64,000 nt of DNA from an uncultured SAR116 cluster alpha proteobacterium (GTDB taxonomy: Bacteria > Pseudomonadota > Alphaproteobacteria > Puniceispirillales > Puniceispirillaceae): assembly GCA_902622515.1 (NCBI GenBank), contig CACNQE010000001.1, forward strand, positions 1 to 64,000, read 5' to 3'. Under the pieces are notes generated by a model. It did no database searches. It was not told the origin of the DNA and saw nothing but the letters and a program-made list of their open reading frames with translations. The first letter of the stretch is position 1. Each line of letters begins with the position of its first letter. Positions 7,674 to 16,754 of this stretch are shown here, piece by piece. The position numbers and the translations under genes are program-made.

Positions 7674-9464
7674 TCAGAAAGTAGGTATTTCGGAAATATA
7701 ATTTAAATTATCTAATATTTTAATCGCCTGTTTTTCAGGAGAGGAACTATTTAGCTTTAGATGATCAGCCTTATATTTAAAAAAACCATCTTTGTCTGTA
7801 TACACTCCTATATCAGATAAACCGATATCTTGAGAATTATTTAATTGATGGTTTTTAAATAATATAAAGTCTATTATTTCCTGCATAGCTCTATTTTCAT
7901 GAACAAAATCAGGAAAAAATTCTAGTGTATTTTTGTTAATTGGCTTAGATAACTGGTCTATATTTTCTGAAGAAAGAATATTTAGAATTTGATTTAATTT
8001 CTCAGTAGTTTCCCGCATAATTATATCCAAATCCCGATAAGGAAGTGTTTCCTGAACTTCTTTCAGCTCCGCGTTTAGAAGGGAAATCTCAGGAAGAGAC
8101 TGGTTAAATAATACGATGCCCTCCCTACTATTTAATATCGTGTCTGTTAAAGCTTTCCCATTATGTCTGGCATTTCTTATTTGGGTTTGAAACTCTGAGA
8201 ACAAAATAAGATTATTTTCCGATACTTCATCACTCAAAATTGGCAACCCATCTATTTGTTCAAGTACTTTTGTATAATTTTGGTACCATGAAATAGTTTT
8301 TTTCTTTATAGCTTCGCCATTTTGCTGGTTTTTAAAATCATTTTCAATGTAATAACTCATTAAGTTAAATAGAGAAGTTGTAATGGATGTCTCTTGTTCT
8401 AGGTGATCTAATATCTGAGAGGTTGTTAGTGTGTAATTTTTATCTGCGATTATGATTTGATTTTCTACTACTATTTTTTTCTGTTCTAAAAAATTTATAA
8501 AATCATTGATCTGGGTCATTGCTTTTTTTGTAGTGTCTTCATTCAGATTACTTTTCTGCTTTTGTGAGTTCGGTTTCATATCAATTAGGAAAAACCCTTT
8601 ATCAGGCTTACTATAGGCAGAAAGTTCTGTTTGTAATATTCTGAATTTATTGATAAATCCGTTGGTGGGATTTGTAAAAAATGTCTCTTTGTTTTTAAGT
8701 ATATTTCGAATTAAATATGAGAAGTGCTCAGGTTTGACTGCATCCTTATTTTTTTTATTATCTGTCTCTTTTGAAGCAGTGAAGGCAAATTTTATATCAG
8801 ATTCGGTTAAGTAAATAGGTGATAAAAGACTAATGTCTGGAGTATAAACTGGTGTTCCCAATGCTTGTTGGCTCAATTTTAAAAATTCGATATTTTCTAA
8901 CCTTTCCGAGAGGGAAGAAATTAGTAGGCTATTGCAAATATTGAGTTCAGCTTGGCAGGCTGGTGGTTCATTAATATCCACAATCCTTGGCATTCCTTCA
9001 TATAAATTGTTTTCTGTATTGGTGATCACAACATCAAGTGCTGATAAAATTAAAAAATCGTTTTCTGGCACAGAGGGAATGAATTGATACCCAGCTTTCT
9101 CTTTGATAATATTTTCTATAGAATCAACTACGTCAGAAAATAAAATATTAGGTTCTTCCAAAGGAACTATTTCTTTTTCTATACTTTTTGCTGTAATAGT
9201 AATCTCTGTTTTGATATCTTTTTGTTTGGACTGTTTTTCTTTTGTACGCTCTGTTTGGTTACGGGATTTTTTTTCTTCAGGCAGCTGAATAGAAGCTTTA
9301 GTTTTGGGGGATGCTGGCTTAGAGACATTTTTTTCGTTATAGATTGGGATTATTTGGTGATTTTTGGAGGTATTTTCACTAAGGATACTTTCGGCAGGTT
9401 CACTATATAAGCCAAATAATAAAATAAACATAAAAGGTAATTTAATTTTTGTAAGCCTATGCAC
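7674..9464 (-). CDS. Large secreted protein of unknown function
   Basis: A 596-residue protein starts with a signal peptide (basic MHRLTKIK, hydrophobic FMFILLFGLY). A low-complexity Lys/Glu/Thr-rich linker follows (about residues 35-95), then a mainly helical body with many Asn, Glu and Lys and no enzyme motif I recognise. Two Cys near residues 167-174 (ACQAELNIC) could form a disulfide. The gene stands alone and is not visibly part of an operon. It may be an envelope or surface scaffold protein. Confidence 0.6.
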   Translation of the reverse strand: MHRLTKIKLPFMFILLFGLYSEPAESILSENTSKNHQIIPIYNEKNVSKPASPKTKASIQLPEEKKSRNQTERTKEKQSKQKDIKTEITITAKSIEKEIVPLEEPNILFSDVVDSIENIIKEKAGYQFIPSVPENDFLILSALDVVITNTENNLYEGMPRIVDINEPPACQAELNICNSLLISSLSERLENIEFLKLSQQALGTPVYTPDISLLSPIYLTESDIKFAFTASKETDNKKNKDAVKPEHFSYLIRNILKNKETFFTNPTNGFINKFRILQTELSAYSKPDKGFFLIDMKPNSQKQKSNLNEDTTKKAMTQINDFINFLEQKKIVVENQIIIADKNYTLTTSQILDHLEQETSITTSLFNLMSYYIENDFKNQQNGEAIKKKTISWYQNYTKVLEQIDGLPILSDEVSENNLILFSEFQTQIRNARHNGKALTDTILNSREGIVLFNQSLPEISLLNAELKEVQETLPYRDLDIIMRETTEKLNQILNILSSENIDQLSKPINKNTLEFFPDFVHENRAMQEIIDFILFKNHQLNNSQDIGLSDIGVYTDKDGFFKYKADHLKLNSSSPEKQAIKILDNLNYISEIPTF

Positions 9465-9606
9465 ATCAAAACTCCCAATGAATTTCTAACGACAAAGCAA
9501 GAATATGTTTAATTTTCATTGAAAAAACTATACTTTATTGTAAGTTTAAAATAATAAAAATTAGATAATCTCTCATGAAATTTATGTTAAATTATTAGGA
9601 ATCTTT

Positions 9607-9915
9607 ATGACTATTGCAAAGATATATAAACCATCAAAAACCTCTATGCAGTCCGGACGAGCGAAGTCTAAATCTTGGATATTAGAATTTGTGAGAAAAA
9701 CCCCGGCGATACCGGAGCCATTAATGGGTTGGCAATCAAGCGGGGATACTCAAAAACAAGTTAAAATAGAATTTTCGAGTAAAGAAGCTGCAATACTTTA
9801 TGCAGAAAAGCAAGGCATTGTTTATGACGTTATAAACCCCCAATCTCGCAGGTTAAATATAAAATCTTATGCCGATAATTTTTCATCAGATCGAAAAATT
9901 TCTTGGACACACTAA
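9607..9915 (+). CDS. NDUFS4-like NADH dehydrogenase accessory subunit
   Basis: The 102 residues match the ETC complex I conserved region: IYKPSKTSMQSGRAKSKSW, then PLMGWQSSGDTQKQVKI, FSSKEAAILYAEKQG and the C-terminal YADNFSSDRKISWTH. The family is an alphaproteobacterial and mitochondrial accessory subunit on the peripheral arm of complex I that supports stability of the NADH module. Usually a stand-alone gene, as here. It supports an alphaproteobacterial source for the window. Confidence 0.88.
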   Translation: MTIAKIYKPSKTSMQSGRAKSKSWILEFVRKTPAIPEPLMGWQSSGDTQKQVKIEFSSKEAAILYAEKQGIVYDVINPQSRRLNIKSYADNFSSDRKISWTH

Positions 9916-10100
9916 TTTTAATTTTCAAAATATTGTTTGCTTGAATGTATCTAAAAAAAAATATGAATGAGTTTAGTGTATCAATTCATTTTTTACTGCT
10001 GTTTTTGTATAATAGTATTAAACTTTAACTCGTAGATTGTTTATTTGCTCTTTATATAGTTTAAATAAGTTTTTTGGATTTTTTTGAGAGATTGAAAAAG

Positions 10101-11099
10101 ATGAAATTTGGTTTGTTTGGAAGCGCGAAAGCTGTTCGGGGTGATGTAGATATCGATAGCTCTTCTGGCTATAAGGAATGGTTAAATTACAATGTAGAGG
10201 CTGAGTCTCTTGGGTTTTATAGTAGTTTTACAGTTGAGCATCACTTTACTGGATTTGGTCAGGTTTCAGCATCACTAAATTTACTTACTTACCTCTCAGC
10301 ATTAACAACTAGCATCCGTCTTGGCACTGCTGTTATGACCCTTCCATGGCATAACCCTGTTTTATTGGCTGAACAAGCTGCAACACTTGATTTACTTTCA
10401 GGAGGACGACTTGATTTTGGGGTAGGAAAAGGATACCGATTTAATGAGTTTAATAGCTTTGGTATTCCTATGGATGAGGCAGAGCCAAGATTCCATGAAT
10501 CCATTGAAATAATGAAAAAATCTTGGTTAAACGAAGAAAGATGGTCTTATGAGGGAAAGTTTTGGCAATTCAACGATATTCTTGTAGAGCCTCCATGTGC
10601 TCAAAAGCCTCATCCACCACTTTGGCTTGCAGCTGGTCATCCCGCCTCAATTGTTACGGTAGCAAATATGGGGGCTAATCTTCTGCTTGACCAATTCTCT
10701 CCAACTAAATCTGTATTTGAACGTGTTCAAACTTTTAGAGAGGCTCAACAGAATTATAATTCTAATAAAGTAAATGGAGAGATTGCTTTAGCTCGTGCAC
10801 TTTATATTGCTAAAAACGAAGAAGATAAAATGAACGCCATAGAGAAAAGGATGAACGCACGAGCAAGAGTTGACGCCTTATCTCAACGTCCTGATGGAAA
10901 AAATAAGGCCAGTATAATGATACATAAAGGGGCTGACGAAGCCTTACTAGGGGCTTTAATAGGGACTGTAGATGAAATAGTAGAGCGGTTGTATCAGCTC
11001 AAAGAGGGTGGAATAAACTATATTTTGTTAGTAGATGCTGGCGGTGGCATAGAGGGACTTCGAAAGTTTGCCAAAGATATTGTACCCCAAATAAATTGA
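10101..11099 (+). CDS. LLM-class flavin-dependent oxidoreductase (luciferase-like)
   Basis: The protein begins MKFGLFGSAK and shows luciferase-like monooxygenase landmarks: SFTVEHHF, LGTAVMTLPWHNP, AEQAATLDLLSGGRLDFGVGKGYR and a C-terminal GTVDEIVERL. It is a TIM barrel using reduced FMN (or F420) with a separate reductase. Substrate cannot be inferred. The frame could open at TTG 10074, but ATG 10101 matches the usual family start. Alone on the plus strand. Confidence 0.85.
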   Translation: MKFGLFGSAKAVRGDVDIDSSSGYKEWLNYNVEAESLGFYSSFTVEHHFTGFGQVSASLNLLTYLSALTTSIRLGTAVMTLPWHNPVLLAEQAATLDLLSGGRLDFGVGKGYRFNEFNSFGIPMDEAEPRFHESIEIMKKSWLNEERWSYEGKFWQFNDILVEPPCAQKPHPPLWLAAGHPASIVTVANMGANLLLDQFSPTKSVFERVQTFREAQQNYNSNKVNGEIALARALYIAKNEEDKMNAIEKRMNARARVDALSQRPDGKNKASIMIHKGADEALLGALIGTVDEIVERLYQLKEGGINYILLVDAGGGIEGLRKFAKDIVPQIN

Positions 11100-11148
11100 A
11101 CAAAGTTTTAGTTTTAAATTTAAGATTTTTTAAAACTTTATTTTTTAG

Positions 11149-11790
11149 TCAAATATTTAAAAACATATTTTCAAGCGATTTTATATTATTTATATTGTAT
11201 TGAGTTGCAGCATATTCACCAGCAAAAAGATAGCATATTAGCCCCGCTTGCATAGCAGCAGATTGATTTACCTCTGTGTCCTCTACCGCTACTACCTCAC
11301 TAGCTTGAATGCCCAGTTTATCCAGAGCAAACTTATAAACTTCTTGGTCTGGTTTTTCATTAATAACATTTTCTTTTGTGGTAATTAAATCAAAAGAATC
11401 AAAATTAATATGTTCTTTAAGAGAGTTGGAAATAGAATTTAACATATTTGACGTGGTCGTTGTAATTAAACCAATTTTAATATTATTCTGTTTACAAAAA
11501 TTAATGCAATTTTCTATACCACTCCTCGGTTGAAGACCATGTTCAATTTTGGAGTCAAAAATAGTTTGCCTAGTTTTGTGAATTTCCAATAAGGTTTCAG
11601 AGTCAATCAAATGACCGCCAAATATATTCAATCTTTTTAATCCACCAGGTTTTTTTAGTAATTCACAATAATTGGCTACACTCCAATACCAATCTAAACC
11701 ATGATATTTGAAAGCCTCATTGTAAGATTGACGTTGCAGTTCGGATGTTTCCACAATCACACCAACTGAACCAAGTAAAATTGCTTTCAT
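11149..11790 (-). CDS. HAD-superfamily protein lacking the nucleophilic Asp
   Basis: The overall pattern is a CbbY/beta-phosphoglucomutase-like HAD with a helical cap. Motif I, normally FDLDG, reads LGSVG, so both Asp (positions 7 and 9) are Gly and Val. Motif II (ITTTTSN), motif III Lys (NEKPDQEVYKFAL) and motif IV (AVEDTEVNQSAA) are kept. Without the nucleophile, standard phosphotransfer should be impossible. I recall similar GSxG-type HADs in other alphaproteobacteria, so this may be a family with a non-catalytic or altered role and not recent decay. It is 12 nt upstream of nothing essential; the 147-residue gene precedes it by 12 nt. Confidence 0.75.
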   Translation of the reverse strand: MKAILLGSVGVIVETSELQRQSYNEAFKYHGLDWYWSVANYCELLKKPGGLKRLNIFGGHLIDSETLLEIHKTRQTIFDSKIEHGLQPRSGIENCINFCKQNNIKIGLITTTTSNMLNSISNSLKEHINFDSFDLITTKENVINEKPDQEVYKFALDKLGIQASEVVAVEDTEVNQSAAMQAGLICYLFAGEYAATQYNINNIKSLENMFLNI

Positions 11791-11802
11791 TTTATTTATC
11801 GC

Positions 11803-12246
11803 TCATAACTTATTATCTTTAAGCAGAAAAATGAGATGCCCTTGGGCAAGAGCTTCTAAGTTTTCTATTTCTTCTAAATTACATAATTTCTTACTATTTC
11901 GCCATTTCATTGCAAGTGTTTCTCTGTTAATCGTTAACCCTTCAGGTCTGTTAAAAAGTTCCTTGGGTGTAATCTGTAGCTCAATAGCAGGCAACGAAAA
12001 ATTAACCATATCATTATTAAATTGTGCATATCGAATAAAGCGTAATTTTTCTTCTATTATAAAAAAGCTATCCAATCTTTGGTCAGGTAGATTTCCTTTA
12101 CAATACAATCCAATATTCCAGTTAAGTGTCTCTGTTTTCCCCAAACTAATTTGTTGGAAAAAAGCTAATACAATAATTAGTAAAACAAGACTCCAATTCT
12201 TTAAGTGTTTATTAACATAACTTTTTGTAATTATGAAAAAAATCAT
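11803..12246 (-). CDS. Small exported or membrane-anchored protein, unknown
   Basis: The 147 residues start with a long hydrophobic segment (about 16-36), which may be a signal peptide or an anchor ending near SLG-KTE, followed by a soluble domain with two Cys (LYCKGNL and KLCNLEE) that could form a disulfide. Family not recognised. It lies 3 nt downstream of the quinone oxidoreductase gene and 12 nt upstream of the HAD gene, so the three are probably co-transcribed. Confidence 0.5.
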   Translation of the reverse strand: MIFFIITKSYVNKHLKNWSLVLLIIVLAFFQQISLGKTETLNWNIGLYCKGNLPDQRLDSFFIIEEKLRFIRYAQFNNDMVNFSLPAIELQITPKELFNRPEGLTINRETLAMKWRNSKKLCNLEEIENLEALAQGHLIFLLKDNKL

Positions 12247-12249
12247 ATA

Positions 12250-13239
12250 TTAACCTCTACAGTCAATTATTATGTTTCCAATTGTTTTTCCAGACTCTAG
12301 GGCTAGATGGGCCGCAGCTGTCTCTTCCAAGGGATAAACCTTGGCAATAAAAGGTTTAATACCTGAATTAATCTGCCAATCTTTTATGAACTCCAGAGCA
12401 TTTTGCATCATTTTATCTGGTAGCAGATACATAAAAACACTATAAATGGTTAGATTCATTAATAAAAATTTCTGAAATGGTATTTCGGCTATTGCTTTTT
12501 TATCAGAAGCATAGGTGGAGATAATGCCATGGTCTTTAATAATGTCTAAATTAGTTTCTAAGTTAGTTCCTAAAGCCACATCGAATATAAGATCTACTTT
12601 TTTTCCTTTAGTTATTTTCATAATATCGTCAGCAAAGTTTCCAGTGTCATATCTAAATGCATGATCTGCTCCTGCTGTCAGAGCTGCTTTCATTTTGTTA
12701 TCTCCACTGACTGAAGAAATCACTGTGGCACCGGCATGTTTAGCCATCTGTATTGCACAATTTCCGACACTTCCAGCGCCGCCAGTTATTAAAATTGTTT
12801 TATTTTTAGGGTTGGTATATTTGAACATTCCAGCATAAGCGGTTAATGCAGGTATTCCAATAGTAGCGCCAATTTCAAGAGATATTGAATCTTCAAGTTT
12901 TATTGCAAGGTTAGATGGAACACAAACAAAATTCGCTGCTGTTCCAAAAGGTCGTTGCCATTGAGCCGAATATATCCAAACTCGCTCTCCTATCCTTTTT
13001 GGGTCAATGTTCCCGCCTACAGCTTCAATTATCCCTGATCCATCACTATGAGGAATAATGGAATGAAAAGCGTGTTTCTGTCCCCTGAAACCTATCCTTC
13101 GTTTTGTATCAGAAGGGTTCAAACCGGAATAATGAACTTTAATAAGCACTTCATTGTTTTGAGGGGTTGGCTTTTCCATTTCGCCATATATTAGCACTTC
13201 TGATGCATCACCCTGTTTTTCGTACCAAACTGCTTTCAT
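12250..13239 (-). CDS. NADPH:quinone oxidoreductase-type MDR protein
   Basis: A zinc-free medium-chain dehydrogenase/reductase of the quinone oxidoreductase branch: GroES-like N-terminus (MKAVWYEKQG, VLIKVHYSGLNPSDTKRR), nucleotide-binding ILITGGAGSVGNCAIQMAKHAG with a GGAGSVG loop, and C-terminal KTIGNIIID. It reduces quinones or activated enones with NADPH. First gene of a probable three-gene minus-strand unit with the small exported protein and the HAD protein. Confidence 0.85.
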   Translation of the reverse strand: MKAVWYEKQGDASEVLIYGEMEKPTPQNNEVLIKVHYSGLNPSDTKRRIGFRGQKHAFHSIIPHSDGSGIIEAVGGNIDPKRIGERVWIYSAQWQRPFGTAANFVCVPSNLAIKLEDSISLEIGATIGIPALTAYAGMFKYTNPKNKTILITGGAGSVGNCAIQMAKHAGATVISSVSGDNKMKAALTAGADHAFRYDTGNFADDIMKITKGKKVDLIFDVALGTNLETNLDIIKDHGIISTYASDKKAIAEIPFQKFLLMNLTIYSVFMYLLPDKMMQNALEFIKDWQINSGIKPFIAKVYPLEETAAAHLALESGKTIGNIIIDCRG

Positions 13240-13284
13240 ATATAATCCTTTAATGATGAAATTGTTTATAACTTTATGTTTGTA

Positions 13285-13683
13285 TTATACTACATGACTG
13301 CATGTAGCTTCAAAACCTATAGTTTGGTTTATTCTTATAACTATATATTTAAATAGCCATTTTTTTTTATTTTCTGAAGAAAAAATATCTTTTTGAAGAA
13401 GAGCAATCCTTGAAGTAAGATTATTATATTCACTAGCGTATATATTATTCATATAATTATTAAAGGTTTCCTTAAGAACGATGGAACCCTCTGGAGGAAT
13501 TTTAATAATAAGAACTGAGCTATTATCAGTTTCTATTTTAAACTTTGAATTAGTCTCAAAAAAACCAGTGGGCGTTATTTCATTTTTTATTTCACATTCA
13601 AAATTTAAGGTTCCTGCCTCAGCATTTGTGAAGGCTACTAGAAAGGCAACTATGGCAAAAAGATTCTTTTTCAAATTTAGCAT
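13285..13683 (-). CDS. Small secreted protein, unknown
   Basis: The 132 residues start with a clear signal peptide (MLNLKKNLFAIVAFLVAFTNAEAG, cleaved after AEA). The mature part has two Cys (FECEI near the start, ATCSHVV at the end) suited to a disulfide. No family recognised. It ends 45 nt upstream of the quinone oxidoreductase start on the same strand. Confidence 0.5.
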   Translation of the reverse strand: MLNLKKNLFAIVAFLVAFTNAEAGTLNFECEIKNEITPTGFFETNSKFKIETDNSSVLIIKIPPEGSIVLKETFNNYMNNIYASEYNNLTSRIALLQKDIFSSENKKKWLFKYIVIRINQTIGFEATCSHVV

Positions 13684-13743
13684 TTATTAATTTTTAAACA
13701 GATGAAGATTAAAATAAATTTTACTGTAACACATAACTTAGCG

Positions 13744-13917
13744 TTACCTTCGAAATAATATAAGTCTAATTATTCGCCAGATTCCACTAATTAGGAAAGA
13801 CCTAAAAAAGGGATTATTCAAAATTCTTTTAGAAACTACCACAATAGATGGAAAAAGTTGTTTCATTAACAAAAATAGAGAGAATATTATTAGTAAAATG
13901 ATAATAATTTTAAACAT
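13744..13917 (-). CDS. 57-residue membrane protein downstream of the Na channel
   Basis: An open frame of 57 codons starts with ATG 10 nt after the channel stop codon on the same strand. It has a hydrophobic N-terminal helix (FKIIIILLIIFSLFLL), a middle segment with Pro and Lys, and a strongly basic C-terminal part ending LILFRR. There is no separate strong Shine-Dalgarno, which fits translational coupling to the channel gene. Positively charged single-span peptides can be channel or envelope partners, but that is inference only. Confidence 0.5.
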   Translation of the reverse strand: MFKIIIILLIIFSLFLLMKQLFPSIVVVSKRILNNPFFRSFLISGIWRIIRLILFRR

Positions 13918-13927
13918 AATTAATTGG

Positions 13928-14767
13928 TCATTTCTCTAATTTGTCTCGAAGTAGATTAATTTCGGTGACCAATTCATCGAGTTGCTTTTTCATCAACTTA
14001 TATTCTTTCATTGTAATGTGAGAGTTTTCATGCTCTTTGTAACTTTGGTCATCCTTTTGCGCAATTTGCATTGAATCAACAATGATCCCGATAAAAAAAT
14101 TAAGAACAGCAAAACTTGTGATTATTATAAATGGAATAAAAAATGCCCAAGCCCATGGAAAGAGCTCCATCGTGGGTCTAACGACTCCCATTGACCAACT
14201 TTCTAGAGTCATTATTTGAAACAAGGTATAGGCTGATGCACCAATACTTCCAAACCACTCTTGCATGAATGGATCAGGGTGTATTCCAAATAATTTTGTT
14301 GCTAAAACCGAAGCCACATAAAATATCAGTCCTAAAACACCTACAACTGAGACCATGCCGGGGATGGAGTAACCTATAGCAGATACAACACGGCGAAGTT
14401 GTGGAACAACCGAAATTAGTCTTAAAACACGAAGGATTCTTAGTGCGCGTAAAACTGTAAGTGCACCGCTAGTGGGTAACCAAGCAATTATTACAATTAA
14501 AAGATCGAAGATATTCCAACCTGAGTGAAAGAATTTAATACGATAAACATAAAATTTTAGCATTAATTCAAATGAGAAGAGTATGAGAATAGATTTATCA
14601 GCCCAATTTAAAATAGCACCGAATTTATTAGAAAAGTAAGCGTCTGTTTCTAATCCTAATATTACTGCATTCAAAAGGATTAAAATTGTTATCACAGTTG
14701 TAGTGATATTGCTCTCTATTATTATTTTAATTTTATTTTTTAGTGGGTTTTGTATTGTTTGGTCCAT
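13928..14767 (-). CDS. NaChBac-type voltage-gated sodium channel
   Basis: A single-domain six-helix channel of 279 residues. S4 carries the voltage-sensor ladder with R107, R110, R113 and R116 (VLRALRILRVLRL). The pore loop has the TLESW selectivity filter (187-191), the signature of sodium-selective bacterial channels. A C-terminal helical tail (about 255-279) matches the tetramerising coiled coil. Homotetramers sit in the inner membrane and are linked in marine and alkaliphilic bacteria to sodium homeostasis and motility. Start: ATG 14767 after GTGAGAGA is preferred to the GTG three codons upstream. Confidence 0.93.
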   Translation of the reverse strand: MDQTIQNPLKNKIKIIIESNITTTVITILILLNAVILGLETDAYFSNKFGAILNWADKSILILFSFELMLKFYVYRIKFFHSGWNIFDLLIVIIAWLPTSGALTVLRALRILRVLRLISVVPQLRRVVSAIGYSIPGMVSVVGVLGLIFYVASVLATKLFGIHPDPFMQEWFGSIGASAYTLFQIMTLESWSMGVVRPTMELFPWAWAFFIPFIIITSFAVLNFFIGIIVDSMQIAQKDDQSYKEHENSHITMKEYKLMKKQLDELVTEINLLRDKLEK

Positions 14768-15159
14768 TTCTCTCACTTAGTAATTTCATTTATATGAATA
14801 GTTGATGTTTATTTTTTTATACTGATTTTTGCAATTAATTTATTCTTGAGTGTATGGTTTTCAATTTTTGATATTCAAATGGCTCAGATATTTTTAATCC
14901 TGAAATGATTTTTATGACCTAAGAGTTTCAAGTATTTGGGGATTTAATACTTTTTGTTTGAAATTTGGCAGAAAGTGAAGAGAGAGAAAAAAATGAATAA
15001 TAAATAAGAAAGAAAAAATATTCCTTATTATTAATATCTCTTTTTTTAAACTAGTAACTCGCTCATATTTAATAAAGAGTGTAAAAATTAAAAATTTTAA
15101 TTATGTGGTTTTACATAATTTGTTGAACCATTTATCAAACCAAGTTAAAAAGCAATCAC
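14768..15159. other. Intergenic region without a gene
   Basis: AT-rich interval between the sodium channel start and tRNA-Arg. I see no open frame with a ribosome site, no clear hairpin terminator and no repeat. It should hold the channel promoter (minus strand) and the tRNA promoter (plus strand), but neither is distinct by eye. Confidence 0.5.
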
Positions 15160-15236
15160 GGTCCTGTAGCTCAACTGGATAGAGCAGCTGACTTCTAATC
15201 AGCAGGTTGGGGGTTCGAGTCCTCCCGGGATCGCCA
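15160..15236 (+). tRNA. tRNA-Arg(UCU)
   Basis: A complete 77-nt cloverleaf with encoded CCA. The acceptor GGTCCTG pairs with CGGGATC (two G-U pairs). It has D arm GCTC...GAGC, anticodon arm GCTGA-CTTCTAA-TCAGC with anticodon TCT, and T arm GGGGG-TTCGAGT-CCTCC. No truncated copy of its 3' end was seen elsewhere in the window. Confidence 0.95.
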
Positions 15237-15366
15237 TTCATTTGAGCATTACACGAATATTTATCAATATTCTTGATAATCACTTAATTCTCGTAATTTT
15301 ATATCCAATTGCTTTTAAATCAGTAATTTAAATGTATATTTTCATTAGCTTACAAGGAGCATTATA

Positions 15367-15756
15367 TTAACATTTGATGTTGAATTCCATTAAGTTCGAA
15401 CTGGAAAAATGGCCAGATTGATATTTTTCACATATGAGAGAATTTGATATAATTAAAGCGTAGTTAAACATTTCAATAGTCTCACTGTCTTCGATATCAT
15501 GGATTATTAAATCTTGCTTTAATTTTTCTAATATTTTTTTAATGTTCAATAAATTATTTAATAATTTCTCATTCTCTATACTAAGGACAAAATCATCTTC
15601 GGAAATTATTTGAATTTGATTATTTAACTCTATGATTTTTTTTGTTATTTCTTGGGGATTGCCATCAAGTATTTCAGTTAAATTCACTTCAGAATTTATA
15701 TCTGTCGGGATAAAAAATAAGAAAAAAAATAATAAGAACCTACTATATTTGTACAT
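15367..15756 (-). CDS. Small secreted protein, unknown
   Basis: The 129 residues start with a signal peptide (MYKYSRFLLFFFLFFIPTDINS), followed by an acidic helical domain rich in Ile, Leu, Asn and Glu. Two Cys near the end (LICEK and NIKC) may pair. No family recognised and no operon partner. Confidence 0.45.
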   Translation of the reverse strand: MYKYSRFLLFFFLFFIPTDINSEVNLTEILDGNPQEITKKIIELNNQIQIISEDDFVLSIENEKLLNNLLNIKKILEKLKQDLIIHDIEDSETIEMFNYALIISNSLICEKYQSGHFSSSNLMEFNIKC

Positions 15757-15896
15757 AATCGATATTTTATTAAATTTAAAAATGTTAGAAAACTATCTGG
15801 CTATAAATCAATTCTTTGTGAAAAATTTCTAAAAAAAAAAGTTTTGTAACCAACTTAGGATTAATGTGTTTAAGTTATCGCTTTTTAAATTGAGGT

Positions 15897-16751
15897 TTAA
15901 GATGTTTCTATTGGAGCACTTGAGCTACCCCATTCCGCCCAACTTCCATCATAGACTAAGTTTCCTGTTACACCAATCAAACTTAAAGCTAGCGCAATAC
16001 CAGTGGCCGTTACTCCTGATCCACAAGTAGTGATGATGGGCTCATCTAAATTTACGCCAGCTTTAGCCATTATATCTTTAATTTCTTCATTAGATACAAT
16101 TTCTCCCGTTTTGGTATTGAGAAATGACGTTAAAGGCACGTTACAGGATTTTGGAATATGACCAGACCGAAGTCCTGCCCGAGGTTCTGGCTCATTTCCC
16201 GTAAAGCGTGCGTGAGACCTAGCATCCAAAATTTGCATTTTTTCAGTAGAAATGACTTTTTCATATAATTTATCAAAATAAATAACTGCGGTATCGATAG
16301 GTTTAGATGACTTAAAATCAGATTTTGAAAAGCTTTTTCCTTTCCCGTTCTCCGTCCTTCCGCCTAATGACTTATATTTTTTAAATCCCCCATCAAGAAC
16401 AAATACTTTTTTATGTCCAAACATTCTTAATAGCCACCAAGCTCTTGCAGACGATAGAAACGGAGAATTATCATATACGACAATTGTATCTTTATTTCGT
16501 AGTCCAAGTTGTTGCATGTGTTTTTCGAATTGCTTTGGTGTTGGAAGCATATGAGGCAAATCAGAATCAGGGTCTTTTATAGCGTCAATATCAAAACGAA
16601 TAGCATTTACTATATGTTCTTTTACATATTCTGCTTCTGCATCGCGGTTATGTGTGGACAAGAAATAGGTTGCGTCGCATATTTTTAGATTATCAAGCGC
16701 TATATTATTTATCAACCATTCTGCTGTTACAAGATTTTTTATACGTGACAT
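15897..16751 (-). CDS. sseA: 3-mercaptopyruvate sulfurtransferase
   Basis: A tandem rhodanese-domain protein of 284 residues. The active-site loop TTCGSGVTA (Cys243) is the CGSGVT form that distinguishes mercaptopyruvate sulfurtransferases from thiosulfate rhodaneses (CRKGVT). Other marks are HIVNAIRFDID, FVLDGGFKKY, ILDARSHARFTG and GHIPKSCNVP. It transfers sulfur from 3-mercaptopyruvate to thiols or cyanide in the cytoplasm. It starts 3 nt after the cysteine synthase-like gene, so the pair forms a sulfur amino-acid operon. Confidence 0.9.
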   Translation of the reverse strand: MSRIKNLVTAEWLINNIALDNLKICDATYFLSTHNRDAEAEYVKEHIVNAIRFDIDAIKDPDSDLPHMLPTPKQFEKHMQQLGLRNKDTIVVYDNSPFLSSARAWWLLRMFGHKKVFVLDGGFKKYKSLGGRTENGKGKSFSKSDFKSSKPIDTAVIYFDKLYEKVISTEKMQILDARSHARFTGNEPEPRAGLRSGHIPKSCNVPLTSFLNTKTGEIVSNEEIKDIMAKAGVNLDEPIITTCGSGVTATGIALALSLIGVTGNLVYDGSWAEWGSSSAPIETS

Positions 16752-16754
16752 CTC

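Noticed and set aside
15101-15283. 60-codon minus-strand frame across tRNA-Arg
   Set aside because: Antisense to a complete tRNA; spurious.
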